This document shows positions 36,248 to 45,533 of a DNA stretch of 64,000 bases, one piece after another. The stretch is taken from the NCBI RefSeq assembly GCF_005938385.1, contig NZ_VCRA01000009.1, forward strand, positions 62,001 through 126,000, written 5' to 3'. Each line of letters begins with the position of its first letter. Positions within the stretch are counted from its first letter, which is position 1. The translations under genes and the position numbers were made by a program. Source of the stretch: Paenibacillus mesophilus (GTDB lineage: Bacteria > Bacillota > Bacilli > Paenibacillales > NBRC-103111). The notes beneath the pieces are model-generated. The model worked only from the letters and a program-made list of their open reading frames with translations, searched no databases and was not told the origin of the DNA.

Positions 36248-36466
36248 ATGACCCAAGGAACGAGTTACGTCGGCTATTTGAATTACATCACGATGCTGTT
36301 TTTGGCTAGCGGCTTGTTTACGTTATGGGTGGATATCGGCCATTACAACAAAGAAAAAGGCTTGGAGAAGGAACGCAAAATCGCCATTTTTTCGGGATGG
36401 ATGAATATAACCCTGGGCGTTCTTATGTTGATCGGAAGCTGGCTGTACAAAAGATATATATGGTAA
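36248..36466 (+). CDS. Small membrane protein associated with the germination operon
   Basis: A 72-residue protein with two membrane helices (about residues 7-28 and 49-68) separated by a charged loop (YNKEKGLEKERKI). It lies 41 bases after the C subunit, with CGGAGGGGAACGA before ATG 36248, so it is probably co-transcribed. It resembles the CLC_0170-type small proteins found beside ger operons. It could be a fourth (D-type) accessory subunit, but that is inference; GerD-like D subunits are also small two-helix proteins. Confidence 0.75.
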   Translation: MTQGTSYVGYLNYITMLFLASGLFTLWVDIGHYNKEKGLEKERKIAIFSGWMNITLGVLMLIGSWLYKRYIW

Positions 36467-36489
36467 AACCATGTCGGTATCGGATAATC

Positions 36490-36527
36490 AGACCGCCCCG
36501 GACGATCGCGGGTTAGCGGTCTTTTCT
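36490..36527 (+). terminator. Terminator of the germination operon
   Basis: AGACCGC pairs with GCGGTCT, followed by TTTTC. Confidence 0.75.
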
Positions 36528-36624
36528 TCATTTTCTGAAAATATTCGGCTGCCGGGATGCAAATCCGGCCTATCTGTGATATAGTACGTCCAAACAACGC
36601 AGAGGGCAGAATGGGAGATTCGCG

Positions 36625-37401
36625 ATGACTTATAAACTAGTATTTTTTGATATTGACGGTACGCTCGTAAATGAAGAGAAGCAAATCCCGCAGGATACGA
36701 TCGAAGCGGTCCGCAAGCTCCAAAGCCGTGGTGTGGAGGCGGTCATCTCGACAGGGCGGGCGCCTTATTTCTTCGCTCCTATTGCCGAGAGGCTCAACAT
36801 CGATTCTTACGTCAGCTTGAACGGGGCCTATGTCGTTTATAAAGGAAAGCCGATCTTCCAGCGGGAAATTCCTCGCGAAAGCGTCGAAGCGCTGGTGAAC
36901 CATGCGGCCAGGCACAATCACTCGCTCGTATTCCAAGGACATTCCGCTTTTTACGCCAACGAGCCGTCCCATCCCCATATGGTCGAGTCGGTCACGTCGC
37001 TGAAGGTCGATCTGCCCGGCTTCGATCCGCATTTCTGGCAAAACGAAACGATCTATCAAATGTTTCTGCATTGCGAGGCGCACGAAGAGCACCTGTACCA
37101 TGAAGCCGTGCCCGGCCTCCGCTATATCCGCTGGCACAGTAAGGCGATGGACGTGCTTCCGCTCGAAAGGTCGAAAGCCCAAGGCATCGAGGCGCTGCTT
37201 GCGCACCTGAATATGACGCCGCAAGAAGCCGTCGCGTTCGGGGACGGGTTGAATGATAAAGAAATGCTGACGAGGGTCGGTCTCGGGATCGCGATGGGTA
37301 ATTCGCACGAAGAGCTGAAGCCGTACGCCGACTATATTACGACGCATGTCGATGAAGGCGGTATCCGTAATGGACTGCGGTACGCGGGATTGATCGGGTA
37401 A
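36625..37401 (+). CDS. Cof-type HAD-IIB sugar-phosphatase-like hydrolase
   Basis: A 258-residue HAD-IIB phosphatase. Motif I FFDIDGTLVNEE with both Asp, motif II VISTGRAPYF, motif III Lys in LPLERSKAQG, and motif IV FGDGLNDKEML are intact. The central cap region (about residues 85-185) fits the Cof group. It appears monocistronic. These enzymes dephosphorylate sugar phosphates, flavin or pyridoxal phosphates; the substrate is unknown. Confidence 0.93.
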   Translation: MTYKLVFFDIDGTLVNEEKQIPQDTIEAVRKLQSRGVEAVISTGRAPYFFAPIAERLNIDSYVSLNGAYVVYKGKPIFQREIPRESVEALVNHAARHNHSLVFQGHSAFYANEPSHPHMVESVTSLKVDLPGFDPHFWQNETIYQMFLHCEAHEEHLYHEAVPGLRYIRWHSKAMDVLPLERSKAQGIEALLAHLNMTPQEAVAFGDGLNDKEMLTRVGLGIAMGNSHEELKPYADYITTHVDEGGIRNGLRYAGLIG

Positions 37402-37414
37402 TCATATCATAGTG

Positions 37415-37447
37415 CAGCCGTTCGGATACCGGACGGTTGTTTTTTTA
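37415..37447 (+). terminator. Terminator of the Cof-type gene
   Basis: CAGCCGTTCGG pairs with CCGGACGGTTG (some G-U pairs) and ends in seven T. Confidence 0.8.
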
Positions 37448-37458
37448 GCTGCATGAAG

Positions 37459-37782
37459 TCAATCGACCAATTTCAATAGGCGGCACAAGGCGTACAAGTA
37501 ATAAACGCCGCGAAGCTGCTGCCGATTCGTTTGATGCATAGTTCAAAGTATCCCGGGCGATTTTCCCGGCATGTTCCGCGTCATCGTGATCCATCTGAGC
37601 GACAGCTTGCTTCAGTTCGACCACGGTGAGCGAATATAGAGCCGGCCGCAATGCGCGAAGCAGCGAAATTTTGCGTATTTGGGAACGGTTGAACATCCGG
37701 TAACCATTTTGCGGGTTGCGCGATGATGTAATGAGTCCTTGCTTCTCCCAATGCCGAATCGTGGAGCTCGGGATGGAGGTCT
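37459..37782 (-). pseudogene. MerR-family regulator remnant, N-terminus lost and frameshifted
   Basis: Translation on the minus strand gives ETSIPSSTIRHWEKQGLITS, then NPQNGYRMFN and LLRALRPALYSLTVVELKQA, an unmistakable MerR DNA-binding domain. The first helix and start codon are missing because the frame meets a stop just upstream. After DTLNYA the sense continues in a different frame as QTNRQQLRGVYYLYALCRLL and ends KLVD at the stop 37459-37461. So it has both a 5' deletion and a frameshift. It meets another truncated gene head to head. Confidence 0.8.
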
Positions 37783-37785
37783 CCG

Positions 37786-38385
37786 CAGCACTATCCGGGC
37801 ATTGTCGGGCTCAGTGAGGATGATTTCAGAAAACGGTTGGAGCCTCTCCGTCAATCCACCGATGATCTGGATAGGACCGGGAAACAAACGCAAGAGGGTT
37901 ATGCTCCCTTTATCATCGTCGTCAATAGCGGCTGGGTGGATGGAGAAAGAGCGATGCATCTCGTAGAACGGAAAAACAAAACCGGATTTAGCGTCATGGA
38001 TTCGGACGACATCAACCGGTTCAAACCGATCGAGGGGATCACGATTCCCGACGGCATGGCCTATATGCTGGCCGATATCGATACCGGCAAACAAACGCTC
38101 AACGTCACGCCGAACGAAGCGCTCCCAACCATACTGCAGCAAAACCGTTCTCCGCTCACGCTGGAGGAGGGAATCGCCCTTATTACCCACTACCCGGAGT
38201 TATTGGGCAAAAATAACGGCTTCTCGTTGCTTGCCTCCCGCTGCGGCGACCGCAGAGTGACCGCATTATGGATCAGCGGCGGCAGACCGAAGCTCGGCTG
38301 GTGCTGGGCCGGCAATCCGCATACTTGGCTCGGCTCCGCCTCCTGCGGCGGCAGACGGGGATTACCGGCGGGCAATTCTTTGTAG
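37786..38385 (+). pseudogene. DUF5701-like protein, 5'-truncated
   Basis: An open frame without a credible start. It begins at QHYPGIVGLSEDDFRKRL and continues through PFIIVVNSGWVDGERAMH, RFKPIEGITIPDGMAYML and NNGFSLLASRCGDRRVTALW to GNPHTWLGSASCGGRRG. This looks like most of a conserved protein of unknown function (DUF5701) that has lost its N-terminus. The left end coincides with the truncated end of the divergent MerR remnant, so one deletion probably removed both 5' ends and the promoter between them. Confidence 0.7.
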
Positions 38386-38702
38386 AACCGGCACACCTTC
38401 CCGCGGGCGGGCCTACGGTCGACAATACGCACTTGCTCGCGATTTTCGATGCTCCGGTACCGGAATTCATCGGCGGTTCCGACCTGCTGCGGCTGATGCC
38501 GGCAAGTGTGTTTGCCAAGACGTATTGTCTCGATGAGACTAAAGTGAAGGAGACGCTCGCGCCCATTACGGAAACGGTTGTCATCGGACCGCCTAGCGAC
38601 TGCAAGACTCCCGCTCAGGCGCAAAGCATGGGCGCGGCCGCGCCGGTCTCCTCGAATCCGACGTACTTCCATCGGCAACGGATGGGGAAATCCGTATCGT
38701 AA
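38358..38702 (+). pseudogene. Unrecognised C-terminal fragment
   Basis: In a different frame from the preceding remnant, translation gives ITGGQFFVEPAHLPAGGP, VDNTHLLAIFDAPVPEFI and ASVFAKTYCLDETKVKE, ending after RQRMGKSVS. It reads like real protein but has no start of its own. It could be the rest of the preceding gene after a frameshift or a piece of another gene. I do not recognise the family. Confidence 0.45.
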
Positions 38703-38727
38703 CGGCCGCTGAGCGCCGGCATTGCAT

Positions 38728-38769
38728 AAGGCCATCCCGAAGTCGGAAATTCAATCGGGAATGGCCTTT
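38728..38769. terminator. Terminator between the remnants and leuA
   Basis: AAGGCCATCCCGA pairs with TCGGGAATGGCCTT. The left arm and its flank (GCATAAGGCCATCCCGA) are identical to those of the terminator at 44375. Confidence 0.75.
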
Positions 38770-38787
38770 CTTCCGCTATTGATCGTC

Positions 38788-40320
38788 TCAGTCTTTAGCC
38801 GAATCGAGCAAAGCGGCGTTGATCCCGTTCAAGAATGCCTGCGCACTCGCTTTGATGATATCCGTGTCCATCCCGCGTCCGGAATAAATTTTGCCTTGAT
38901 GCTCGATTCGGATGTTGACGCGGCCGATCGCTTCCTTGCCTCTGGACAAGCTGCTGATTTTGTAATCCTTCAGCTCCACGTCAAGACCGGCCAGCGTTTT
39001 GATGACGCTGTACAGCGCATCGATCGGCCCGTCTCCTACGGCGCTGCCTTCCAGCATCTCGGAGCCCTTTTTCAATTTGACGGTTGCGGTCGGGTGCAGG
39101 TCATTGCTGATAGCCTGGAAGGAGACAAGCTCATACAGATGGCTGTCGTGATCCGCAATCGTGCGATGATTCGTCACGAGATAGAATACGTCGTGATCGT
39201 ACACTTCTTTTTTGGCGTCGGCCAGTGTCAGAAATTTCTCGAACAGCTGCTCGAAGTCCGCGGCATCGCTCGTGTCGAAGCCGATTTTCTCGACGGCGTT
39301 TTTGAAGGCGTGCCGGCCGGAGCGTGCGGTCAAAATCAGCTCCATACTGTCCGCGCCGACTTCTTCGGGCGACATGATTTCATAGACCCGCTTATCCTTC
39401 AGCAGTCCGTCTTGGTGGATGCCGGACGAATGGGCGAAGGCGTTCTCGCCGGAAATCGCTTTGTTCACCTGCACATCCAGACCCGTCAAGTGGCTGACCA
39501 GCCGGGAAGTGCGGAGCAGCTCCTTCGTATTGATGCCGGTATGGCAATTGTAGTAATTTTCCCTCACCTTGAGTCCCATCACGACTTCCTCGAGCGACGC
39601 GTTGCCGGCCCGTTCGCCCAGCCCGTTGATCGTGCACTCGATTTTCTCGGCTCCGTTCTTGATGGCACTGAGCGTATTGGCCGTGGCCAGACCGAGGTCG
39701 TTATGGCAGTGGACGCTCAGGATGACGTTCTCGTTCAAATTTTTCAGCCGTTCGTTCACTCTGCGGATCAGATCGCCGAACTCCTCCGGAACGGCGTAAC
39801 CGACCGTATCGGGCACGTTGATCATAGTCGCGCCGGCTTTGACGACGGATTCGATCGTTTGCCACAAATATTCGAAGTCCGACCTTGACGCGTCCTCCGT
39901 GGAGTACTGCACTTGAGGTAGTAGCGTTTTGGCGTATTTGACCGCATCGACCCCCATCTGCATGACGGCTTCCTTGGAACGGTTGAATTTCTTCTCCACA
40001 TGAATGTTCGAGGTGCCGAGCACGATATGGATGAGCGGATTTTGCGCGAGCTTGATGCTTTCGTATACGGCGTCGATATCGTTTTTGACCGCACGGGCAA
40101 GCGCGGTGACCGATACGGTGTCTCCGACGGTGCGGGCAATTTCCCGGACCGCTTCAAAATCGCCGGCCGACGAGGCGGGGAAGCCCGCTTCGATAATATC
40201 CACATTCAGTCTTTTGAGCTGCTGGGCGATCTCCACTTTCTGATGTATGTTCAATTTGGCACCGGGCACTTGCTCTCCGTCGCGCAGTGTCGTGTCGAAT
40301 ACATAAATTTTACGGCTCAT
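38788..40320 (-). CDS. leuA: 2-isopropylmalate synthase
   Basis: A 510-residue enzyme that condenses acetyl-CoA with 2-oxoisovalerate, the first committed step of leucine synthesis. The TIM-barrel catalytic domain has [12 protein letters not shown] (catalytic Arg-Asp), [18 protein letters not shown] metal site (here [17 protein letters not shown]) and GERAGN. The C-terminal LeuA allosteric domain begins at about residue 385, with [19 protein letters not shown] near the end. ATG 40320 has AAGGAGG upstream. No other leu genes are adjacent within the window. A T-box leader controls it. Confidence 0.97.
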   Translation of the reverse strand: MSRKIYVFDTTLRDGEQVPGAKLNIHQKVEIAQQLKRLNVDIIEAGFPASSAGDFEAVREIARTVGDTVSVTALARAVKNDIDAVYESIKLAQNPLIHIVLGTSNIHVEKKFNRSKEAVMQMGVDAVKYAKTLLPQVQYSTEDASRSDFEYLWQTIESVVKAGATMINVPDTVGYAVPEEFGDLIRRVNERLKNLNENVILSVHCHNDLGLATANTLSAIKNGAEKIECTINGLGERAGNASLEEVVMGLKVRENYYNCHTGINTKELLRTSRLVSHLTGLDVQVNKAISGENAFAHSSGIHQDGLLKDKRVYEIMSPEEVGADSMELILTARSGRHAFKNAVEKIGFDTSDAADFEQLFEKFLTLADAKKEVYDHDVFYLVTNHRTIADHDSHLYELVSFQAISNDLHPTATVKLKKGSEMLEGSAVGDGPIDALYSVIKTLAGLDVELKDYKISSLSRGKEAIGRVNIRIEHQGKIYSGRGMDTDIIKASAQAFLNGINAALLDSAKD

Positions 40321-40403
40321 CCTAATTACCTCCTTGGTATTGTTCGGTTCCGTGACAGTGCCTATATGTGAAGCGGGGTTGATTGAACCCGGAATTCAAT
40401 CAA

Positions 40404-40666
40404 CAAAAAAACCCCGTCTCTACGTATAGAGACGAGGTTGAACCCGCGGTACCACTCTAATTCATTTCATACGAAATGAGCTCTTTCGATGGCCATCACC
40501 ATCTATCCCTGTAACGGTGGAATTCCGTCTTACCCTACATGATTCGGGCAGCTGTTCATAGATGAGTTCGAAGTGGATGACGCTGCCGTTTCGCACCGAC
40601 CAACGGCTCTCTGAAAGGTCATTTCCGTTCTACTATTTCTAATCGCAACATTTGATTATAAAATTT
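40404..40666 (-). promoter_or_regulatory. T-box riboswitch, probably leucine-specific
   Basis: The conserved T-box sequence AGAGTGGTACCGCGGG lies at 40443-40458 on the minus strand. It precedes a terminator, CCTCGTCTC/GAGACGGGG with a U run at 40404-40437. Uncharged tRNA would pair at the UGG-type bulge and prevent termination. In the stem I region a CTC (complement of 40564-40566), flanked by GAA and ATC, is a good leucine specifier candidate. This fits leuA downstream. Confidence 0.93.
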
Positions 40667-40673
40667 AATGATT

Positions 40674-40702
40674 ATAATATGCCATCGAAATCGGTTTGTC
40701 AA
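40674..40702 (-). promoter_or_regulatory. Sigma-A promoter of the leuA T-box leader
   Basis: TTGACA (complement of 40697-40702) and TATTAT (complement of 40674-40679), separated by 17 bases, immediately upstream of the T-box. Confidence 0.75.
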
Positions 40703-40756
40703 ACATTTTTTGACGAACGTTCGCGGAATTGAACATTGCCGGGTTATCGGCCCCCA

Positions 40757-41569
40757 TTACAACCGATGCTCCAAACGGTATTGCTTCGGGGTCATCCGGC
40801 AATTGTTTTTAAAGACGCGGCTTAAATAAAAGCCGTTCTGGTAGCCGCAGCATTCGGATATTTGGTCCAGCGTCAAATTCGTTTCGGCAAGCAGCTTCTT
40901 CGCTTTTTCGATTCGAAGGGCGGTCACATATTTGATCGGGGTCGTCCCCAGCTCGGCATGGAACTTCTGGCATAGCTGCACGCGGCTGACGCCGAGGGAT
41001 ACGGCTATCGCATTCAAGCTGAACCGCTCGAACGCATGCGCCTGAATGAGCTTGGTCGCCTTCTGCATAAGCGGATCGGAAGACCGCGGGGGTTCGGCGG
41101 TCGGCAGCTGTTCCTCCTGTTCGCAGTACATCAGCCAAATATGGTGCAGGTAATGGCTTCTGCCGATCATGCTCCAACGCTCGTCCAGAAAGTTATGATG
41201 CTTCATGGCGGCGTAGTCGTCCATCAGCTTCTCCGTATTGCGCAAGCTGACTTTCCCGACCGGAATGCGGTCGAGACAGAGCGGATCGAGCTCGTTCCCT
41301 TGATCGTCTCCCCAGCCCATCCGGAGAACGAATAAGGTTACCGGAGAAATGACGACCCTGCGAAAGACGACGCCCGGCGGACAAAACACCAGATCGCCGA
41401 AGGAAGCGGTTGCACGATGGTTGTCGATCTCGTAATAAAACGACCCGTCTTCCACCGCAAAGACGAGCCACTCGCTTTGAACGCTTTCGTATTGAAAAAA
41501 TTGCTCGCGCCGGACTACGTGCCGGAAATATGTCAGCCGCGGTATATGTCCGCATAAAGGAAAAGACAT
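40757..41569 (-). CDS. AraC-family transcriptional regulator
   Basis: A 270-residue regulator with an N-terminal cupin-like sensor (YYEIDNHRATASFGDLVFCPP) and a C-terminal double helix-turn-helix: NAIAVSLGVSRVQLCQKFHA and QISECCGYQNGFYLSRVFKN. GGGGAGAGG precedes ATG 41569. It is divergent from an orphan binding-protein gene, exactly as at 21680-22513, and probably controls it. Confidence 0.9.
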   Translation of the reverse strand: MSFPLCGHIPRLTYFRHVVRREQFFQYESVQSEWLVFAVEDGSFYYEIDNHRATASFGDLVFCPPGVVFRRVVISPVTLFVLRMGWGDDQGNELDPLCLDRIPVGKVSLRNTEKLMDDYAAMKHHNFLDERWSMIGRSHYLHHIWLMYCEQEEQLPTAEPPRSSDPLMQKATKLIQAHAFERFSLNAIAVSLGVSRVQLCQKFHAELGTTPIKYVTALRIEKAKKLLAETNLTLDQISECCGYQNGFYLSRVFKNNCRMTPKQYRLEHRL

Positions 41570-41631
41570 CCCGAACCTCTCCCCGTCTGCATCATCGTCT
41601 TGATGGGACGAACTCCCGCCAATGCGGCGAT

Positions 41632-41683
41632 CTTTTGTATATAGTTTACATTACAAAAGTGTATGGAGGAAGTAAAGCGTTTT
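41632..41683. promoter_or_regulatory. Inverted repeat and shared motif in the divergent control region
   Basis: CTTTTGTA (41632-41639) and TACAAAAG (41652-41659) form a perfect dyad. AGTAAAGCGTTTT (41671-41683) resembles AGTAAACCGCTTT at 22560. Both are candidate AraC-protein sites. Confidence 0.4.
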
Positions 41684-41747
41684 CTCCTACAATAAGAAAG
41701 GGAAGCAGGCCTGCCGTACCTAAAAAAAGATAAAGGGGAGCGCTTGA

Positions 41748-43067
41748 ATGGGCATGACCAAACGAATACCGATCACAGCAGCGGGCTTAGGCCTCGCGAT
41801 TGCTATGCTGACCGCATCCTGCAGCGGGACGAGTAACAAGTCGGACGCGCCGGCGCCCGGGGCGGCGCCGAAATCGTATGCCGACGAGCCGGCCGAGCTC
41901 GTTATTTTCGGGGCGGTCGGCAATACGGAAGAAGTATGGAACGAAAGGTTCGGTACAGCGCTTAAGCAGAAATTTCCGAAATACAAATTCACCTATATCC
42001 AGGGCTCGGCCAAAAACACGGTGCAAAGCATGATCGCCGCCGGCCAAACGATCGATCTCATCCACGATTCGCTTGGCGGCATGCGCGGCAATATTATCGA
42101 TAACGGGTACAGCTACGATTTGGCCCCGCTCATGAAGTCGCATCAAATCGACACGGGCCGGTTCGAGAAGGCGGTGTTCGATGCGCTCAGCGACAAAGGG
42201 AAGCTGTATGGATTTCCGCTGCACGACGGCGGGCTCGTACTGTATTACAACAAGGACATTTTCGATAAATTCGGCGTCGTTTATCCCAAAAACGGTATGA
42301 CTTGGGATCAGACGATCGAGCTCGGCAAACGATTGACCCGCTCCGACGGCGGTGTTCAGTACCTCGGCCTTGGCGTTTCCGTCAATCACATGCTGACGAT
42401 GAATCCGTATTCGCTGCCGTTCGTAGGCGAAACGGGCAAAGCGGCGATCAACACCGACGCTTACCGCAAGCTCGTCACCAAGTCGATTCTCGAGCCGACC
42501 GAGGAGAACGGATATCGGGAATATTTGGTGTCGACGAAAAAAACGATCGTCAACGATAATTTCATGAAAGACAAAAATTTGGCGATGTTCGTCATGAATT
42601 TTTATTTGCAATTGCAGCCGGACTTCAACACGTTCAATTGGGGAATCGTCAGCTTGCCGGTATTCGGCGATATGCCCGGAGTCGGCTCGCAGCCTTATCC
42701 GAACGGTCTGTTTATAACGAGCACGAGCAAGTACAAGGATCAAGGGATGGAAGTGCTGAACTATTTGGTTTCGGACGAATTCCAGATGCAGCTGTCGCGG
42801 AAAGGCTTCATCCCTGTCGTCAAGACGAAAGCGGTCCGGGATGCGTACGGGCAGGATACCGCCTTCAAAGACAAGCAGATCGCCGAAGCGCTGTATACGA
42901 ACAAACCGGCCGTCCCGATGGCGCGCTCTGCGAACGAGGGCTTGGTGTCGTCTCCGCTCGGCGCGAACTTGATCAAGGTCATGACAGGCGAGATGGATCT
43001 GAACACGGCGCTGCGGGTGACCGAGGAGCAAGCGAATAAAGCGTTGGAAGAGGCGATGCGCAAATGA
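41748..43067 (+). CDS. Extracellular solute-binding lipoprotein, orphan
   Basis: A 439-residue binding lipoprotein with lipobox LTASC (Cys25). It shares many blocks with the protein at 22743-24068, for example KSHQIDTGRFEKAVFDAL against KLHQIDQSRFDPAVMDSI, and LYYNKDIFDKFGVVYPKNG. ATG 41748 follows AAAGGGGAGCG. Its stop overlaps the next start (ATGA), so binding protein and FAD enzyme are translationally coupled. No permease or ATPase gene is present. The ligand is probably an organic or sugar compound (inference). Confidence 0.88.
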   Translation: MGMTKRIPITAAGLGLAIAMLTASCSGTSNKSDAPAPGAAPKSYADEPAELVIFGAVGNTEEVWNERFGTALKQKFPKYKFTYIQGSAKNTVQSMIAAGQTIDLIHDSLGGMRGNIIDNGYSYDLAPLMKSHQIDTGRFEKAVFDALSDKGKLYGFPLHDGGLVLYYNKDIFDKFGVVYPKNGMTWDQTIELGKRLTRSDGGVQYLGLGVSVNHMLTMNPYSLPFVGETGKAAINTDAYRKLVTKSILEPTEENGYREYLVSTKKTIVNDNFMKDKNLAMFVMNFYLQLQPDFNTFNWGIVSLPVFGDMPGVGSQPYPNGLFITSTSKYKDQGMEVLNYLVSDEFQMQLSRKGFIPVVKTKAVRDAYGQDTAFKDKQIAEALYTNKPAVPMARSANEGLVSSPLGANLIKVMTGEMDLNTALRVTEEQANKALEEAMRK

Positions 43068-44365
43068 ATGACGGGCTAAACGGCGGGCGGCCTGCAACCA
43101 TCCCGCTGCCGACGGGTAACGAGGTTCATGGGGAGTATGACATCATGGTGTTCGGCGGCGGTTCCGCAGGATGCACGGCGGCCATTCAGGCGGCCCGGGC
43201 CGGAAAGCGAACGGCGCTCGTGGAGAAGAACGGCATACTCGGCGGCACGACGATCGTAGCCTCGGTTAATTTTCCCGGCTTGTTTCACGCCTGGGGCAAG
43301 CAAGTCATTCGCGGTATCGGATGGGAAATCATTGAACGAACCGCAGAGCTGGGCGGAGCTAAGCTTCCGGATTTCTCCGTCGTTCCGCAAAGACATTGGA
43401 TGCATCAAATTTTGGTGAACCGGTTCATATACAGCGCCGTGCTGGACCGGATTTGCCTGGAAGCGGGCGTAAGCTTGCGGCTGCACGAAATGCCCGCCGC
43501 CGTTCTGAGAGGCGAGGACGGAATGTATGTCGCGCTCGTCGGCAAGTCGGGTTTGAAATGGTTCAAGACGAGCAAGCTGGTCGATGCGACCGGTGACGCC
43601 GACGTGGCGGGTTTGATGGGATATGCGCGCAAAAAAGGCGAACAGCTTCAGCCGGGTACGCTCATCAACGATATCGGCGGCTACGATCTGACGGCGATCG
43701 ATGTCGACGAGCTGAATCGCACGTATGAGGAGGCGCTCCGGAACGGGGATGTAAGTCGAAACCGCCACGGATTGTATAACGACCTGAAGGCGGGACGGAT
43801 CAACATGCACGTTCAAGAAATCGACGGATCGGAATCGGAGTCGAGAACGGTCGCGGAAGTGAAGGCGCGGCGGCATTTGCTGGACACCGTAACGATGCTG
43901 CGCCGGGTACCGGGGTGCGAGAAGATCGAGGTCCGTTATTTCGCGAACGAATGCGGCATTCGCGAAACATGGCGCATCGACGGGGAAGCGGAAGTCGACG
44001 AGCAGTCGTACGTTTCCGGTTATGTATGGCCGGATGCGGTGTGCTACAGCTTCTACCCGATCGATCTGCACCACCATAGCGGATTTCATATCGAGCAGAA
44101 AATGATCGAGCCCGGAATCGTTCCGACGCTGCCGTACCGGGCGTTAATTCCGAAAGGAAGCGACGACCTGCTCGTCGCCGGACGCTGCGCATCGGGGGAC
44201 CGGATGGCCAATTCGGCCTTTCGCGTCCAAGCCAGCTGCATGGCTACCGGACAGGCGGCCGGCATGGCGGCGGCGCTCGCCGTCGAGCTTGATTGCTCGG
44301 TGCGTGACGTTCCGATTGCGCAATTGCGCGAACAACTGGAGCGGTTCGGCGCAATCGTTCCATAA
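43064..44365 (+). CDS. FAD-dependent oxidoreductase
   Basis: A 433-residue flavoprotein of the FAD_oxidored group. The dinucleotide-binding fold is at about residues 27-55, VFGGGSAGCTAAIQAARAGK, then VEKNGILGGTT. A second conserved region, KLVDATGDADVAGLMGYA, contacts FAD, and the C-terminal LLVAGRCASGDRMANSAFR closes the FAD site. These enzymes are often beside carbohydrate-uptake proteins and may oxidise the imported compound. Coupled to the upstream binding protein by ATGA overlap. Confidence 0.87.
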   Translation: MNDGLNGGRPATIPLPTGNEVHGEYDIMVFGGGSAGCTAAIQAARAGKRTALVEKNGILGGTTIVASVNFPGLFHAWGKQVIRGIGWEIIERTAELGGAKLPDFSVVPQRHWMHQILVNRFIYSAVLDRICLEAGVSLRLHEMPAAVLRGEDGMYVALVGKSGLKWFKTSKLVDATGDADVAGLMGYARKKGEQLQPGTLINDIGGYDLTAIDVDELNRTYEEALRNGDVSRNRHGLYNDLKAGRINMHVQEIDGSESESRTVAEVKARRHLLDTVTMLRRVPGCEKIEVRYFANECGIRETWRIDGEAEVDEQSYVSGYVWPDAVCYSFYPIDLHHHSGFHIEQKMIEPGIVPTLPYRALIPKGSDDLLVAGRCASGDRMANSAFRVQASCMATGQAAGMAAALAVELDCSVRDVPIAQLREQLERFGAIVP

Positions 44366-44374
44366 AATCGGCAT

Positions 44375-44418
44375 AAGGCCATCCCGAGCTTGAGAGCTCA
44401 ACCGGGAGGGCCTTTTCT
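44375..44418 (+). terminator. Terminator of the binding-protein/FAD-enzyme operon
   Basis: AAGGCCATCCCG pairs with CGGGAGGGCCTT, followed by TTCTTTT. It shares its left arm with the element at 38728. Confidence 0.8.
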
Positions 44419-44451
44419 TTTCTTGGGGACGGGCCTGCATCATTTTAACGT

Positions 44452-44503
44452 TTCAGAATGTTTAAGTTCGCTAAAGCGTTAAAGCGAACAGCGACATTCT
44501 GAA
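44452..44503. repeat. Long nested inverted repeat
   Basis: TTCAGAATGT/ACATTCTGAA (10 bases) encloses GTTCGCT/AGCGAAC. No T run follows. It lies in the 278-base gap before the exporter operon, which otherwise shows nothing I can name. Confidence 0.55.
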
Positions 44504-44642
44504 CCAAGAAAAACTTCCTCTGAATCGCGGTCGCTCATCCTGAAATACGTCGATAGACGATTTTTTTATATTGCCAATTAACTGCGTACATAATATACTG
44601 TTTATATCACATACAATTAAGAGGGCGGAAGGGAGAAGCGCA

Positions 44643-45533
44643 ATGAGCAAGTTTGCCATAGAAGTCGAGGGACTGCGTAAAACGTTCGGCAAGCACACGG
44701 TGCTTGACGGCATTGATTTTACGGTGCCGGCGGGCACCGTATATGCGATGCTCGGCCCGAACGGCGCCGGGAAAACAACGTTAATCCATATCCTGTCAAC
44801 GTTGGTCGCTCCGGACGAGGGCTCCGTTCGGGTAGCCGGGTACGACGTAGTGACCGAGAAGCACGATGTCAAGCGATCGATCAGTCTTACCGGGCAGTTC
44901 GCCGCAGTCGACGAGGTGCTGACCGCTTCGGAAAATTTGCGGATGATAGGCAGACTTTGCGGGCTTACGGCCGCACAATCCCGCGCTCGAACAGATACGC
45001 TGCTTGCGCATTTCGACCTCAAGGAGGTTGCCGACAAGCGTGTGAAGACGTATTCGGGCGGCATGCGCCGGCGGCTCGATCTCGCGATCAGCCTCGCAGC
45101 TACCCGGCCGGTGCTGTTCCTGGACGAACCTACGACGGGACTCGACACGATTAGCCGGCGCGCCTTGTGGGATATTATTTTGCAGCTGAAAGAGCAGGGC
45201 ATCACGATTTTTCTCACGACTCAATATTTGGAAGAGGCGGATCAACTGGCCGATCTGATCGCGGTCATTGCCGACGGGCATATCGTTGCGACCGGAACGG
45301 CGGAGGAATTGAAGGCGCGAGTGGGCGGAGAAGTAATCGAGCTGCGTAATGCGCAGGACGAATTGATCCAGACGATCCCGACTACGGGAAGTATATCCGA
45401 TGTGAGACGTACGCTTAACGAGCTGTCCTCCAAAGTTTCCCAAGAAGCGCGGGTGAGCATTCGCAAGCCTAGCATGGATGACGTGTTTCTCGCTTTGACA
45501 ACCAAAAAATTGGAGGGAGCGGCGGTACTATGA
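44643..45533 (+). CDS. ABC transporter ATPase, DrrA-like
   Basis: A 296-residue ATPase of the daunorubicin-resistance type. Walker A GPNGAGKTT, signature YSGGMRRRLDLA (MRRRLD is typical of DrrA), Walker B VLFLDEPTTGLD, switch His replaced by Gln in TTQYLEEAD (also typical of DrrA). The C-terminal region contains the CREEM-like domain of this group. ATG 44643 follows GGAAGGGAGAA; an upstream frame to 44571 is unnecessary. Overlaps the permease gene by ATGA. Exports hydrophobic drugs or similar molecules. Confidence 0.92.
   Translation: MSKFAIEVEGLRKTFGKHTVLDGIDFTVPAGTVYAMLGPNGAGKTTLIHILSTLVAPDEGSVRVAGYDVVTEKHDVKRSISLTGQFAAVDEVLTASENLRMIGRLCGLTAAQSRARTDTLLAHFDLKEVADKRVKTYSGGMRRRLDLAISLAATRPVLFLDEPTTGLDTISRRALWDIILQLKEQGITIFLTTQYLEEADQLADLIAVIADGHIVATGTAEELKARVGGEVIELRNAQDELIQTIPTTGSISDVRRTLNELSSKVSQEARVSIRKPSMDDVFLALTTKKLEGAAVL

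Noticed and set aside
37445..37696. Intact 83-residue protein
   Set aside because: It is the middle of a MerR remnant; the natural continuation is in another frame.
41787..43097. 436-codon open frame opposite the second binding protein
   Set aside because: Shadow of a gene with lipobox, family motifs and coupled start.
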